Assembly: GCA_012960055.1 (NCBI GenBank)
Contig: DUCA01000077.1
Location: 1-5,519 of the forward strand
Source of the DNA: Cycloclasticus sp.
GTDB taxonomy: Bacteria; Pseudomonadota; Gammaproteobacteria; Methylococcales; Cycloclasticaceae
Reading direction: 5' to 3'
DNA length: 5,519 bases
The notes beneath the pieces were generated by a model, which was given only the letters and a program-made list of their open reading frames with translations, did no database searches and had not been told where the DNA came from. The translations under genes and the position numbers were made by a program. The stretch's first letter is position 1; every line of letters starts with the position of its first letter. Positions 1 to 5,486 of this stretch are shown one piece after another.

Positions 1-719
1 TGGCTAAAGCTAAAGAGTGGGCCGATGAAAACGGCTTTGATTTTATTATTACAGGTGAAGTGATTGGCCAACGCCCTATGTCTCAACGCCGAGAAACGAT
101 GCCGATTATTTCTGCAGAATCGGGTGCTGATGACCGTTTATTAAGGCCGTTATGTGCGCAAAATTTACCAGAAACTTTGCCAGAGCGTGAGGGCTGGGTG
201 AATAGAGATGAGTTGTATGACTTTAGTGGTCGTACACGTAAGCCACAAATGGCGTTGGCAGAGAAGTTTGGTTTTGATGACTTTGCCCAACCAGCGGGCG
301 GCTGCTGTTTCTTAACGGATAAGGCTTATTCGGTTAAGTTGACGGATTTATGGGCATCTCGCGGTAAAAAAGAATACGAAATTGATGACATTATGTTGTT
401 AAAGGTGGGGCGTCATTTTCGACCTAAACCTAACTTTAAGTTGATTGTTGCGCGTGAGGAAGGTGAGAACAATTTCTTACAAGGCTATAAGAAACAATTT
501 GTTACGTTAAGAACGATGAGCCACAAGGGTCCGTTAACCTTATTGGATGGAACGGTAGAAGATGGCGATTTAGAGCTGGCGGCAAAAATTGTTGCCCGAT
601 TTAGCCAAGGCCGTGAAGCGGATAGCGTGGATGTTGAAGTGGCTGAGAACGGTGTGATACAAAACATTACCGTTAAACCGTTTGCCCCCGATGAAATACA
701 AGAGTCATGGCGAGTATGA
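1..719 (+). CDS. ThiI-like PP-loop / NFACT-R-type RNA thiolation protein, 3' part (5' end outside window)
   Basis: The reading frame is open from the left edge (first full codon at base 3) and gives 238 visible residues ending at TGA 717-719. The GTG at base 60 is internal, because homologous-looking sequence continues before it. The visible start carries TGEVIGQRPMSQ, the ThiI-like PP-loop signature (compare TGxxxGQ in ThiI), followed by DRLLRPLCAQ, like the LLRPL segment of ThiI. A Cys-Cys pair in AGGCCFLTDKAY (codons 303-308) is typical of the stand-alone family often labelled 'tRNA (5-methylaminomethyl-2-thiouridylate)-methyltransferase'. The last ~110 residues (from DDIMLLKVGRHFR) resemble the NFACT-R-type RNA-binding domain linked to this family. 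The likely role is ATP-dependent thiolation of an RNA base in the cytoplasm, with sulfur supplied by the TusA-like protein encoded next. The methyltransferase label is probably a legacy misnomer, as no SAM-binding motif is visible. The RNA substrate is unknown. The family call is fairly sure; the function is inferred. Confidence 0.8.
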   Translation, partial: AKAKEWADENGFDFIITGEVIGQRPMSQRRETMPIISAESGADDRLLRPLCAQNLPETLPEREGWVNRDELYDFSGRTRKPQMALAEKFGFDDFAQPAGGCCFLTDKAYSVKLTDLWASRGKKEYEIDDIMLLKVGRHFRPKPNFKLIVAREEGENNFLQGYKKQFVTLRTMSHKGPLTLLDGTVEDGDLELAAKIVARFSQGREADSVDVEVAENGVIQNITVKPFAPDEIQESWRV

Positions 720-940
720 TTGAGTTAGATGCACGTCGACTAATGTGCCCAATGCCGGTCATTAAGACGCAAAATATCATTAAAACATTGCTACCTGGCG
801 ATAACGTGCGAGTAACGTGTACCGATCCCGGTGTTATGCAGGATATTCCAGCATGGTGCAGAATTAATGGCCATACGGTATTAAAAACAGAAGAAATAGA
901 TCACGAATTTATTTTAACCATTGAAGTGGGCAACGATTAG
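707..940 (+). CDS. TusA-family sulfur carrier protein
   Basis: This is a 77-residue protein, close to the ~80 residues usual for TusA/SirA. The hallmark is the N-terminal LDARRLMCPMPV with the CPxP motif; Cys14 is the persulfide-carrying residue. Downstream, VRVTCTDPGVMQDIPAWC fits the family's D-P-G...D-I-P-x-(W/F)-C pattern. Such proteins pass sulfane sulfur from a cysteine desulfurase or rhodanese to an acceptor enzyme in the cytoplasm. The gene overlaps the upstream ThiI-like gene, so the two are probably translationally coupled, and that enzyme is the natural acceptor. Two starts are possible: ATG 707 (13-base overlap) and ATG 716, which forms the common ATGA overlap and would give 74 residues. 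Neither has a strong RBS, and the homology region begins after both. It is probably a paralogue dedicated to this operon, so the symbol tusA is not assigned. Confidence 0.9.
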   Translation: MASMIELDARRLMCPMPVIKTQNIIKTLLPGDNVRVTCTDPGVMQDIPAWCRINGHTVLKTEEIDHEFILTIEVGND

Positions 941-951
941 ATAGGCTGAAA

Positions 952-2088
952 ATGTTACGTTCAACGGCAGAAATTCAGGCAAAAAAGAAAATCACCGTTA
1001 TCGGCGGTTGGGTCAACCTAGTATTGTCTGTTATGAAAATAGGGTTCGGTTGGCTAGGCCAGTCACACGCGCTAGTTGCCGATGGTTTTCATTCCTTGTC
1101 CGATTTATTATCCGATGCTATCGTTTATTACGCGGCTCATCATGGCAGTCAAGACGCTGATGAGGAGCACCCATACGGCCACGCGCGGTTTGAAACACTT
1201 GCGACAGTAGTTTTGGGTGCGCTACTAATGGCGGTCGCTGGAGTCATCGTTTGGGACGCAATAACACGCTTTTTTAGTGATCAGGCCCTGTCATACGGTT
1301 GGTTGATTTTAACCGTAGCGCTTATTTCAATTGTCTCGAAAGAGGTGATGTATCACCTGACGATGAAGACAGCCAAAGCAACCAAGTCGGCTTTGTTGAA
1401 GGCCAACGCATGGCATCATCGGAGTGATGCGCTTTCATCATTGGTTGTGTTGATTGGTGTTGGCTTAGAAATGGCGGGGTATCAATATTTTGACGCAATC
1501 GCCGCGTTGATTGTCGGCTTCATGGTCGTAAAGATTGGCTTTGATTTAGTGTTGGATGCCAGTAAAGAGTTAGTGGATACGGCTTTAGATGCTGACATGG
1601 TGGAACGAATTAAACGGGTTATTTTGCAGGTAAAAGGGGTTAAGGCCCTGCATTTTTTACGCACTAGAAAAATGGGTGAACAGGCGTTGGTAGATGTGCA
1701 TATTCTCGTTGCGCCAATGATTAGCGTATCTGAAGGGCATCAAATCAGTGAAACAGTACGCTTAGCACTGTTAGAAAACATTGATAACATCGGTGAAGTG
1801 ATGGTGCATATTGACCCGGAAGATGACGAAATCTTCTCACCTAGTTTGGCATTACCATTAAGGGAGTCATTATTGCTTAAGCTTAATGACGCTTGGGCCG
1901 AGCTGCCCGATAGGGAGCGAATAAAAAACATCAACCTGCACTACCTTGAAGGTCGAATCGTTGTTGAGTTGGAACTTCCACTTGAATTGAATGATGATCG
2001 AAAGGAGCTAAATACTATAGGGTCGGCCTTTCAGGGTGCGGCACTCAAGGTTAAAGAAGTTATTAAGGCAAAGGTTTTATATTCTTAA
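952..2088 (+). CDS. Cation diffusion facilitator (CDF) family metal efflux transporter with extended C-terminus
   Basis: This is a 378-residue inner-membrane protein. Hydrophobic segments run through about residues 14-200, fitting the six-helix CDF membrane domain. The metal-site motifs are visible: ADGFHSLSD (His47xxxAsp51) in helix 2 and WHHRSD (His155xxxAsp159) in helix 5. HEEHPYGHARFE-type chemistry is represented by EEHPYGHARFE (about residues 71-81), a family signature. A His-Asp/His-Asp site is most often linked to zinc, but iron, cobalt or manganese cannot be excluded. Family members exchange cytoplasmic divalent metal for protons. After the usual cytoplasmic C-terminal domain (about 211-290), another ~85 residues follow, making it longer than the typical ~300 residues. 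The start ATG has a modest TAGG RBS at 942-945. The gene lies 11 bases after the TusA-like gene and is probably in the same operon. No terminator is visible after it. Confidence 0.93.
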   Translation: MLRSTAEIQAKKKITVIGGWVNLVLSVMKIGFGWLGQSHALVADGFHSLSDLLSDAIVYYAAHHGSQDADEEHPYGHARFETLATVVLGALLMAVAGVIVWDAITRFFSDQALSYGWLILTVALISIVSKEVMYHLTMKTAKATKSALLKANAWHHRSDALSSLVVLIGVGLEMAGYQYFDAIAALIVGFMVVKIGFDLVLDASKELVDTALDADMVERIKRVILQVKGVKALHFLRTRKMGEQALVDVHILVAPMISVSEGHQISETVRLALLENIDNIGEVMVHIDPEDDEIFSPSLALPLRESLLLKLNDAWAELPDRERIKNINLHYLEGRIVVELELPLELNDDRKELNTIGSAFQGAALKVKEVIKAKVLYS

Positions 2089-2090
2089 AA

Positions 2091-2107
2091 CGCACTGCTA
2101 TGGTGCG
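2091..2107. promoter_or_regulatory. NtrC-binding site 1 (enhancer) upstream of glnA
   Basis: CGCACTGCTATGGTGCG fits the NtrC operator consensus TGCACC-N4-TGGTGCA, with inverted arms CGCAC/GTGCG. Its centre (2099) lies about 125 bp upstream of the predicted sigma-54 transcription start. It begins just 3 bases after the stop codon of the transporter gene. Binding by phosphorylated NtrC is inferred from the motif and its position. Confidence 0.85.
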
Positions 2108-2120
2108 AAATAGCTTTTCT

Positions 2121-2137
2121 CGCTCAATCACGGTGCA
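2121..2137. promoter_or_regulatory. NtrC-binding site 2 (weaker enhancer) upstream of glnA
   Basis: CGCTCAATCACGGTGCA has an excellent right half-site (GGTGCA) and a degraded left half (GCTC instead of GCAC). Its centre (2129) is 30 bp from site 1, about three helical turns, and about 95 bp upstream of the predicted start. This pairing and spacing closely match the two strong NtrC sites of enteric glnAp2, which supports cooperative binding on one face of the DNA. Confidence 0.65.
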
Positions 2138-2197
2138 AAAAGAAGAGTAAATATGAAGCTGCAATTAAAAGAGCTATGAAAACAAGGGGTTATATTC

Positions 2198-2213
2198 TGG
2201 CACAATATATGCA
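2198..2213 (+). promoter_or_regulatory. Sigma-54 promoter of glnA
   Basis: TGGCACAATATATGCA matches the -24/-12 consensus TGGCACG-N4-TTGCA at 10 of 12 defined positions. It has the invariant GG and GC exactly 10 bases apart. Transcription should start near base 2224, giving a leader of roughly 42 bases. The two NtrC operators upstream make this a nitrogen-limitation promoter. I found no convincing sigma-70 promoter alongside it. Confidence 0.88.
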
Positions 2214-2254
2214 AAAATTGTCGGGCTAACTATATTTAAATAAACACAAAACTT

Positions 2255-2260
2255 TAGGAG
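2255..2260 (+). promoter_or_regulatory. Strong ribosome binding site of glnA
   Basis: TAGGAG lies 5 bases before ATG 2266. This is a good Shine-Dalgarno match at a productive spacing, fixes the glnA start, and is consistent with high expression. Confidence 0.85.
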
Positions 2261-2265
2261 TAATC

Positions 2266-3675
2266 ATGTCAGCACAAGATGTATTAGATTTAATCAAAGA
2301 AAAGGACGTTACATTTGTTGATTTCCGTTTCGTTGATACCATTGGTAAAGAACAACACGTAACAGTTCCATCACACACAATTGATGAAAGCGTGTTTGAA
2401 GATGGCAAAATGTTTGATGGTTCATCAATCGCTGGTTGGAAAGGTATTAACGAATCAGACATGATTTTGATGCCAGACCCAGCAACCGCTGTTTTAGACC
2501 CATTTTTTGATGACGTAACACTTATTATCCGTTGTGACGTTGTTGAACCAACTGATATGTCTGGCTACGAACGTGACCCACGTTCTATCGCTAAAAGAGC
2601 AGAAGCTTATCTACAAACAACAGGTATTGGTGATACAGCTTATTTCGGCCCTGAAAATGAATTCTTCGTATTTGATGATATTCGTTGGGGTACTGACATG
2701 TCTGGCACATTCTATGAAATTGATTCAGAAGAAGCTGGTTGGAATTCAGAAAAAACATATGAAGGTGGCAATATGGGTCACCGTCCAGGCGTAAAAGGCG
2801 GTTATTTCCCAGTTCCTCCTGTTGATTCACTTCACGATATGCGTGCAGCCATGTGCTTAACGCTTGAAGAAATGGGGCAAGAAACAGAAGTGCACCATCA
2901 CGAAGTGGCAACAGCGGGTCAATGTGAAATTGGTACTGTGTTCAACACGTTGGTAAAGAAAGCCGATGAAGTGTTAGACCTTAAATACGTGGTACAAAAC
3001 GTTGCACATGCGTACGGTAAAACAGCGACCTTTATGCCTAAGCCAATCGTTGGCGACAACGGTAATGGTATGCACGTTCACCAATCTATCTTTAAAGACG
3101 GTAAAGCCTTATTTGCTGGTGATTTATACGGTGGCTTGTCTGAAACAGCGTTGTTCTACATCGGCGGTATTATTAAGCACGCTAAAGCAATCAATGCTTT
3201 CGCTAATGCATCAACAAACAGTTACAAACGTTTAGTACCTGGTTTTGAAGCACCTGTTATGTTGGCATACTCTGCACGTAACCGTTCGGCTTCAATCCGT
3301 ATTCCGTTTGTTGCAAACCCTAAAGGACGTCGCATTGAAGTTCGTTTTGGTGACTCAACAGCGAACCCTTATCTATGCTTTGCTGCGATGTTAATGGCTG
3401 GCCTTGATGGTATTAAAAATAAAATCAATCCAGGCGAAGCAATGGATAAAGATTTGTATGACTTACCAGCAGAAGAAGAGGCTTTAATCCCACAAGTAGC
3501 AGCATCGTTCGATGAAGCTCTTGATGCATTGAATAACGATCGTGATTTCTTAATAGAAGGCGGCGTATTTACCAATGACATGATTGACGCCTATATCAAA
3601 CTTAAAATGGAAGAAGTGACGCGTTTACGTATGAGTACTCACCCCGTTGAGTTCGATATGTACTACAGCTTGTAA
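2266..3675 (+). CDS. glnA: Glutamine synthetase, type I (GSI-beta)
   Basis: This cytoplasmic enzyme makes glutamine from glutamate, ammonium and ATP, and is the main route of ammonium assimilation. The 469 residues match the ~469 of enteric GlnA. The N-terminal beta-grasp domain holds the DGSS loop (51-54). The catalytic domain shows GPENEFF (metal ligands Glu130 and Glu132), HHHEVATAGQCEI (210-222), NGNGMHVH (265-272, with His270), NRSASIRIP (339-347, with Arg340) and RRIEVRF (Glu358, Arg360). Tyr398 in DLYDLPAEE corresponds to the tyrosine adenylylated by GlnE, and marks the dodecameric, adenylylation-controlled beta subtype. The start is fixed by the TAGGAG RBS. Expression should follow NtrC and sigma-54 under nitrogen limitation. 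A strong terminator follows 17 bases after the stop, so ntrBC downstream must rely largely on its own promoters. Confidence 0.99.
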   Translation: MSAQDVLDLIKEKDVTFVDFRFVDTIGKEQHVTVPSHTIDESVFEDGKMFDGSSIAGWKGINESDMILMPDPATAVLDPFFDDVTLIIRCDVVEPTDMSGYERDPRSIAKRAEAYLQTTGIGDTAYFGPENEFFVFDDIRWGTDMSGTFYEIDSEEAGWNSEKTYEGGNMGHRPGVKGGYFPVPPVDSLHDMRAAMCLTLEEMGQETEVHHHEVATAGQCEIGTVFNTLVKKADEVLDLKYVVQNVAHAYGKTATFMPKPIVGDNGNGMHVHQSIFKDGKALFAGDLYGGLSETALFYIGGIIKHAKAINAFANASTNSYKRLVPGFEAPVMLAYSARNRSASIRIPFVANPKGRRIEVRFGDSTANPYLCFAAMLMAGLDGIKNKINPGEAMDKDLYDLPAEEEALIPQVAASFDEALDALNNDRDFLIEGGVFTNDMIDAYIKLKMEEVTRLRMSTHPVEFDMYYSL

Positions 3676-3692
3676 GCGTTCGGAACGTTGAG

Positions 3693-3722
3693 AAAAGCCC
3701 CGCAAAAGCGGGGCTTTTTTTT
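3693..3722 (+). terminator. Intrinsic terminator of glnA
   Basis: A GC-rich stem, GCCCCGC (3697-3703) paired with GCGGGGC (3708-3714), closes an AAAA loop and is followed by eight T residues (3715-3722). Four upstream A residues can extend the stem into the T-run. It is a textbook rho-independent terminator and separates glnA from ntrBC. Confidence 0.96.
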
Positions 3723-3778
3723 GCATAAAATTTATGAAGTAGGGTCTTATAAGGGTGATGGACGTAAGAAAAAGGACG

Positions 3779-4270
3779 ATGGCATGACTAACATTATTAA
3801 TGTTAGTCATGCTGTTAACGTTGAGTGTTGCGCAAGCGTAGACCGATAAGTACATCAATAAAAAAGGAAAAGTTTCGTATTCAGGCGTACCGGTCAACAA
3901 TGCCGAATTAATCGTTGTTCCCCCAGTGATGACGTGTCTAGCGCCCGCTCTGTTACATCGACGATTAATAAACAGAAGCCAGAAGTGAAAGTGCGGTCTG
4001 AATTTTTAGATATTACGTTCGCTGAACGAGAAGGAACGGTTAGAAAGTATCAAGGGATTGTTAATGTTCGTTATGAGTGACAGCTTCGTTTGAAGGCGGC
4101 TCATATAGTGGAGCTGTTTATCGATGGTGTGAAACAGGAAAGGTTATCGGTGAATGGCTTAGAGAGGGGGAGAACACGTGGAGCGAGTACCGGTCATAAA
4201 TAAACAGGGAATTGTGAAAATCAGCAGTTTTAACACAATATTTTATTGCTATCAGCAATCACGCTTATAA
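3779..4270 (+). pseudogene. Decayed gene for a secreted DUF4124-type protein between glnA and ntrB
   Basis: The remnant can be followed for about 163 codons by changing frame twice. An AAAGGA RBS (3771-3776) precedes ATG 3779. A hydrophobic signal-like stretch LTLLMLVMLLTLSVAQA (3788-3838) follows, then DKYINKKGKVSYSGVPV, which resembles the YxYxDxxGxxxYSDxP core of DUF4124 proteins. The later part, from LDITFAEREGTVR through HIVELFIDGVKQ to VINKQGIVKISS, looks like the beta-sandwich end of such proteins. The final stop is TAA 4268-4270. Lesions: TGA 3785-3787, TAG 3839-3841, one base missing at the C-run 3920-3924, TGA 4078-4080, and one base too many at the G-run 4166-4170. An alternative start, ATG 3784, is better spaced from the RBS but out of frame with the signal peptide. 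Intact homologues sit between glnA and ntrB in some gammaproteobacteria (from memory) and have no established function. The family name is moderately sure; the decay is clear. Confidence 0.75.
3782..3812. repeat. Perfect 13-bp inverted repeat
   Basis: GCATGACTAACAT (3782-3794) and its exact reverse complement ATGTTAGTCATGC (3800-3812) flank a 5-base spacer TATTA. It lies in the signal-peptide region of the DUF4124 pseudogene. It has no T-run after it, so it is not a normal intrinsic terminator. It could form a hairpin just after the pseudogene RBS. Confidence 0.9.
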
Positions 4271-4273
4271 ATT
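4246..4273 (+). promoter_or_regulatory. Possible sigma-70 promoter for ntrBC
   Basis: TTGCTA (4246-4251) and TAAATT (4268-4273) are 16 bases apart in an AT-rich stretch at the tail of the pseudogene. Both boxes are imperfect. A basal promoter somewhere here is expected, because the glnA terminator isolates ntrB. Transcripts starting near 4280 would cross the NtrC site at 4308-4324, which could then repress. The exact boxes are weakly supported. Confidence 0.25.
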
Positions 4274-4307
4274 ATAACAGCCTTATTGTATACGAAGCAG
4301 ATAGACG

Positions 4308-4324
4308 CGCACCATTTTGGTGCG
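4308..4324. promoter_or_regulatory. NtrC-binding site upstream of ntrB (strongest in window)
   Basis: CGCACCATTTTGGTGCG is a perfect dyad (CGCACCA/TGGTGCG around TTT). It matches the NtrC consensus TGCACC-N4-TGGTGCA at all but the two outermost bases. It fits autogenous control of ntrBC by NtrC. In enteric bacteria a comparable site represses the sigma-70 glnL promoter. Here the centre (4316) is also about 99 bp upstream of the predicted start of a sigma-54-like promoter, so an activating role is equally possible. Confidence 0.88.
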
Positions 4325-4326
4325 TA

Positions 4327-4343
4327 TAGTGAGTGGCTCACTA
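4327..4343. repeat. 7-bp dyad next to the NtrC site in the ntrB leader
   Basis: TAGTGAG (4327-4333) and CTCACTA (4337-4343) form a perfect inverted repeat around TGG. It does not match the NtrC consensus (no GCAC-N7-GTGC). Its 3' end abuts the AAAGGA RBS of the small leader ORF, so it could be an operator for another regulator or a small RNA hairpin near that RBS. Confidence 0.6.
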
Positions 4344-4350
4344 AAGGACA

Positions 4351-4419
4351 ATGATGAAGGTGATTCCTGCGCATTGCACCACGGGGCTTGGCCCAGTATT
4401 TGCAGTATTCCTAAAATGA
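4351..4419 (+). CDS. Possible 21-22 residue leader ORF overlapping the ntrB start
   Basis: Two consecutive ATG codons (4351 and 4354) follow AAAGGA (4343-4348). The second is at a good 5-base spacing. The frame encodes a short peptide (MKVIPAHCTTGL, then GPVFAVFLK) and stops at TGA 4417-4419, which overlaps the favoured ntrB start ATG 4416 as ATGA. ntrB has no convincing RBS of its own, so this ORF could deliver ribosomes to ntrB by translational coupling. No domain is recognised in it. It would exist only on transcripts starting upstream of 4340, not on those from the sigma-54-like site at 4389-4404, which lies inside it. It may be a chance ORF; the RBS and exact overlap are the only evidence. 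Confidence 0.4.
   Translation: MMKVIPAHCTTGLGPVFAVFLK
4389..4404 (+). promoter_or_regulatory. Candidate sigma-54 promoter of ntrBC
   Basis: TGGCCCAGTATTTGCA keeps the invariant GG and GC with the required 10-base interval and a perfect TTGCA -12 element. It matches 10 of 12 defined consensus positions, as many as the glnA promoter. The NtrC dyad is centred about 99 bp upstream of the predicted start (~4415). That start falls at the favoured ntrB ATG (4416), so the message would be leaderless or would use the in-frame ATG at 4434 or 4449. The position relative to the operator favours a real promoter; the lack of a leader argues against it. Confidence 0.5.
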
Positions 4420-5486
4420 CTAAACAACCGTATATGCCTAACCTAGTAATGGAACAGCTATCCATAGGGATCGTTGTGTTCAATAAAAATGATGGCTTGG
4501 TTTACATGAATAATGCCGCTGAGGAATTACTTGATATTAGTGCCAGGCAGGCGGCTGGCTTGCAGGCAGAACGGCTCTTTGATACGCCGAGTTTTAATCT
4601 CCAGGCGGGCATAACTCGGTGTCGGCAAGAGGGTGAAAAATTAACGGAGCACGTCGTTTCTATCAGCGGTGTGTTGGGAATTAAGAGGAATGTCAGCCTA
4701 TCAATGACGGCTATTGCAGGCGGCAGCGGCCATGAAGGTGATGTGCTGGTGGAGATAATGGATTTTAACCACTACTTGCAAATAGGCCAAGATGAAAAGC
4801 TGTTATCACAAAACGAGTTGGCCACCGATATGTTACGGGGTTTAGCACACGAAATAAAAAACCCCTTGGGTGGTATTAGGGGTGCAGCCCAGCTACTGTC
4901 GAAAGAACTCGATGCTCAATATGACGAATACATACAGGTTATTATCGAAGAGGCGGATCGTTTAACAAACTTGGTTAGTCGTATGTTGGGTTCATCGGAA
5001 TTACCCAATCATCAGCAAACCAATATTCACGTCATTATGGAGAGAGTGAAGCAGTTAGTGGAAGCAGAGGTCAACGCAAACATTACAGTACGCTCCGATT
5101 ATGACCCAAGTATTCCAGAAATTAAGGCGGATAAGGATCAGCTAATTCAAGCCTTATTGAATGTTGTTAGAAATGCCTCGCAGGCGCTGGAAACAGGCGG
5201 GACAATCGTTCTTAAAACACGCATACACCGCAATATAACCATCGGTGATGAAACGTATAAGTTAGCGATAAAGATAGACGTGATAGATGATGGGCCAGGT
5301 ATTCCTGAAGACATGCAAACGAAAATTTTTTACCCGATGGTGACGGGTAGAGCAGAGGGGACGGGGCTGGGGTTATCAATCGCACAAACAAATGTACAGC
5401 GCCATAATGGCATTATAGAGGTTAGTAGTCAGCCGGGGCACACGGTCTTTTCAACAATACTACCGTTACAGAAAAAGCATGGGTGA
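4416..5486 (+). CDS. glnL: Nitrogen regulation sensor histidine kinase/phosphatase NtrB (GlnL, NRII)
   Basis: NtrB is the cytoplasmic partner of NtrC. It phosphorylates NtrC under nitrogen limitation and, with PII bound, dephosphorylates it. From ATG 4416 the protein has 356 residues, against 349 in E. coli. It has no membrane segments. A PAS-like domain (about 10-115, with MNNAAEELL) is followed by the H-box RGLAHEIKNPLGG with phospho-acceptor His145. The kinase domain shows an N-box (LNVVRNASQAL, Asn253), G1 (DDGPGIP, 291-297), FYPMV (305-309) and G2 (GTGLGLS, 315-321). The frame stays open upstream to TTG 4317, but that start would sit inside the NtrC operator and add 33 unlike residues. 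ATG 4416 aligns best in length with known NtrB. ATG 4434 or 4449 are alternatives, and none has a strong RBS. The gene overlaps ntrC by 8 bases. It is also known as ntrB. Confidence 0.97.
   Translation: MTKQPYMPNLVMEQLSIGIVVFNKNDGLVYMNNAAEELLDISARQAAGLQAERLFDTPSFNLQAGITRCRQEGEKLTEHVVSISGVLGIKRNVSLSMTAIAGGSGHEGDVLVEIMDFNHYLQIGQDEKLLSQNELATDMLRGLAHEIKNPLGGIRGAAQLLSKELDAQYDEYIQVIIEEADRLTNLVSRMLGSSELPNHQQTNIHVIMERVKQLVEAEVNANITVRSDYDPSIPEIKADKDQLIQALLNVVRNASQALETGGTIVLKTRIHRNITIGDETYKLAIKIDVIDDGPGIPEDMQTKIFYPMVTGRAEGTGLGLSIAQTNVQRHNGIIEVSSQPGHTVFSTILPLQKKHG

Noticed and set aside
60..62. GTG at base 60 as the start of the first gene
   Set aside because: The frame is open to the left edge and the residues before it (ADENGFDFIITGE) belong to the PP-loop domain, so the gene is truncated by the window.
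2110..2177. Imperfect pairing of ATAGCTTTT with AAAAGAGCTAT as a terminator or attenuator before glnA
   Set aside because: The arms are far apart, AT-rich and interrupted, with no T-run, and the region is better explained by NtrC sites and the sigma-54 promoter.
2591..2911. Reverse-strand ORF of 106 codons inside glnA
   Set aside because: It is a shadow of the conserved glnA frame with no recognisable motif.
3677..3687. CGTTC/GAACG inverted repeat after the glnA stop
   Set aside because: The spacer is a single base, too tight for a hairpin, and it is very short, so no function can be supported.
3625..3900. Reverse-strand ORF of 91 codons over the glnA end and terminator
   Set aside because: It runs antisense through the glnA terminator and the pseudogene palindrome, shows no family features and has no RBS support.
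4317..4415. In-frame upstream extension of ntrB to TTG 4317
   Set aside because: It would start inside the NtrC operator, lacks an RBS and adds 33 residues unlike NtrB N-termini. ATG 4416 matches the family length.
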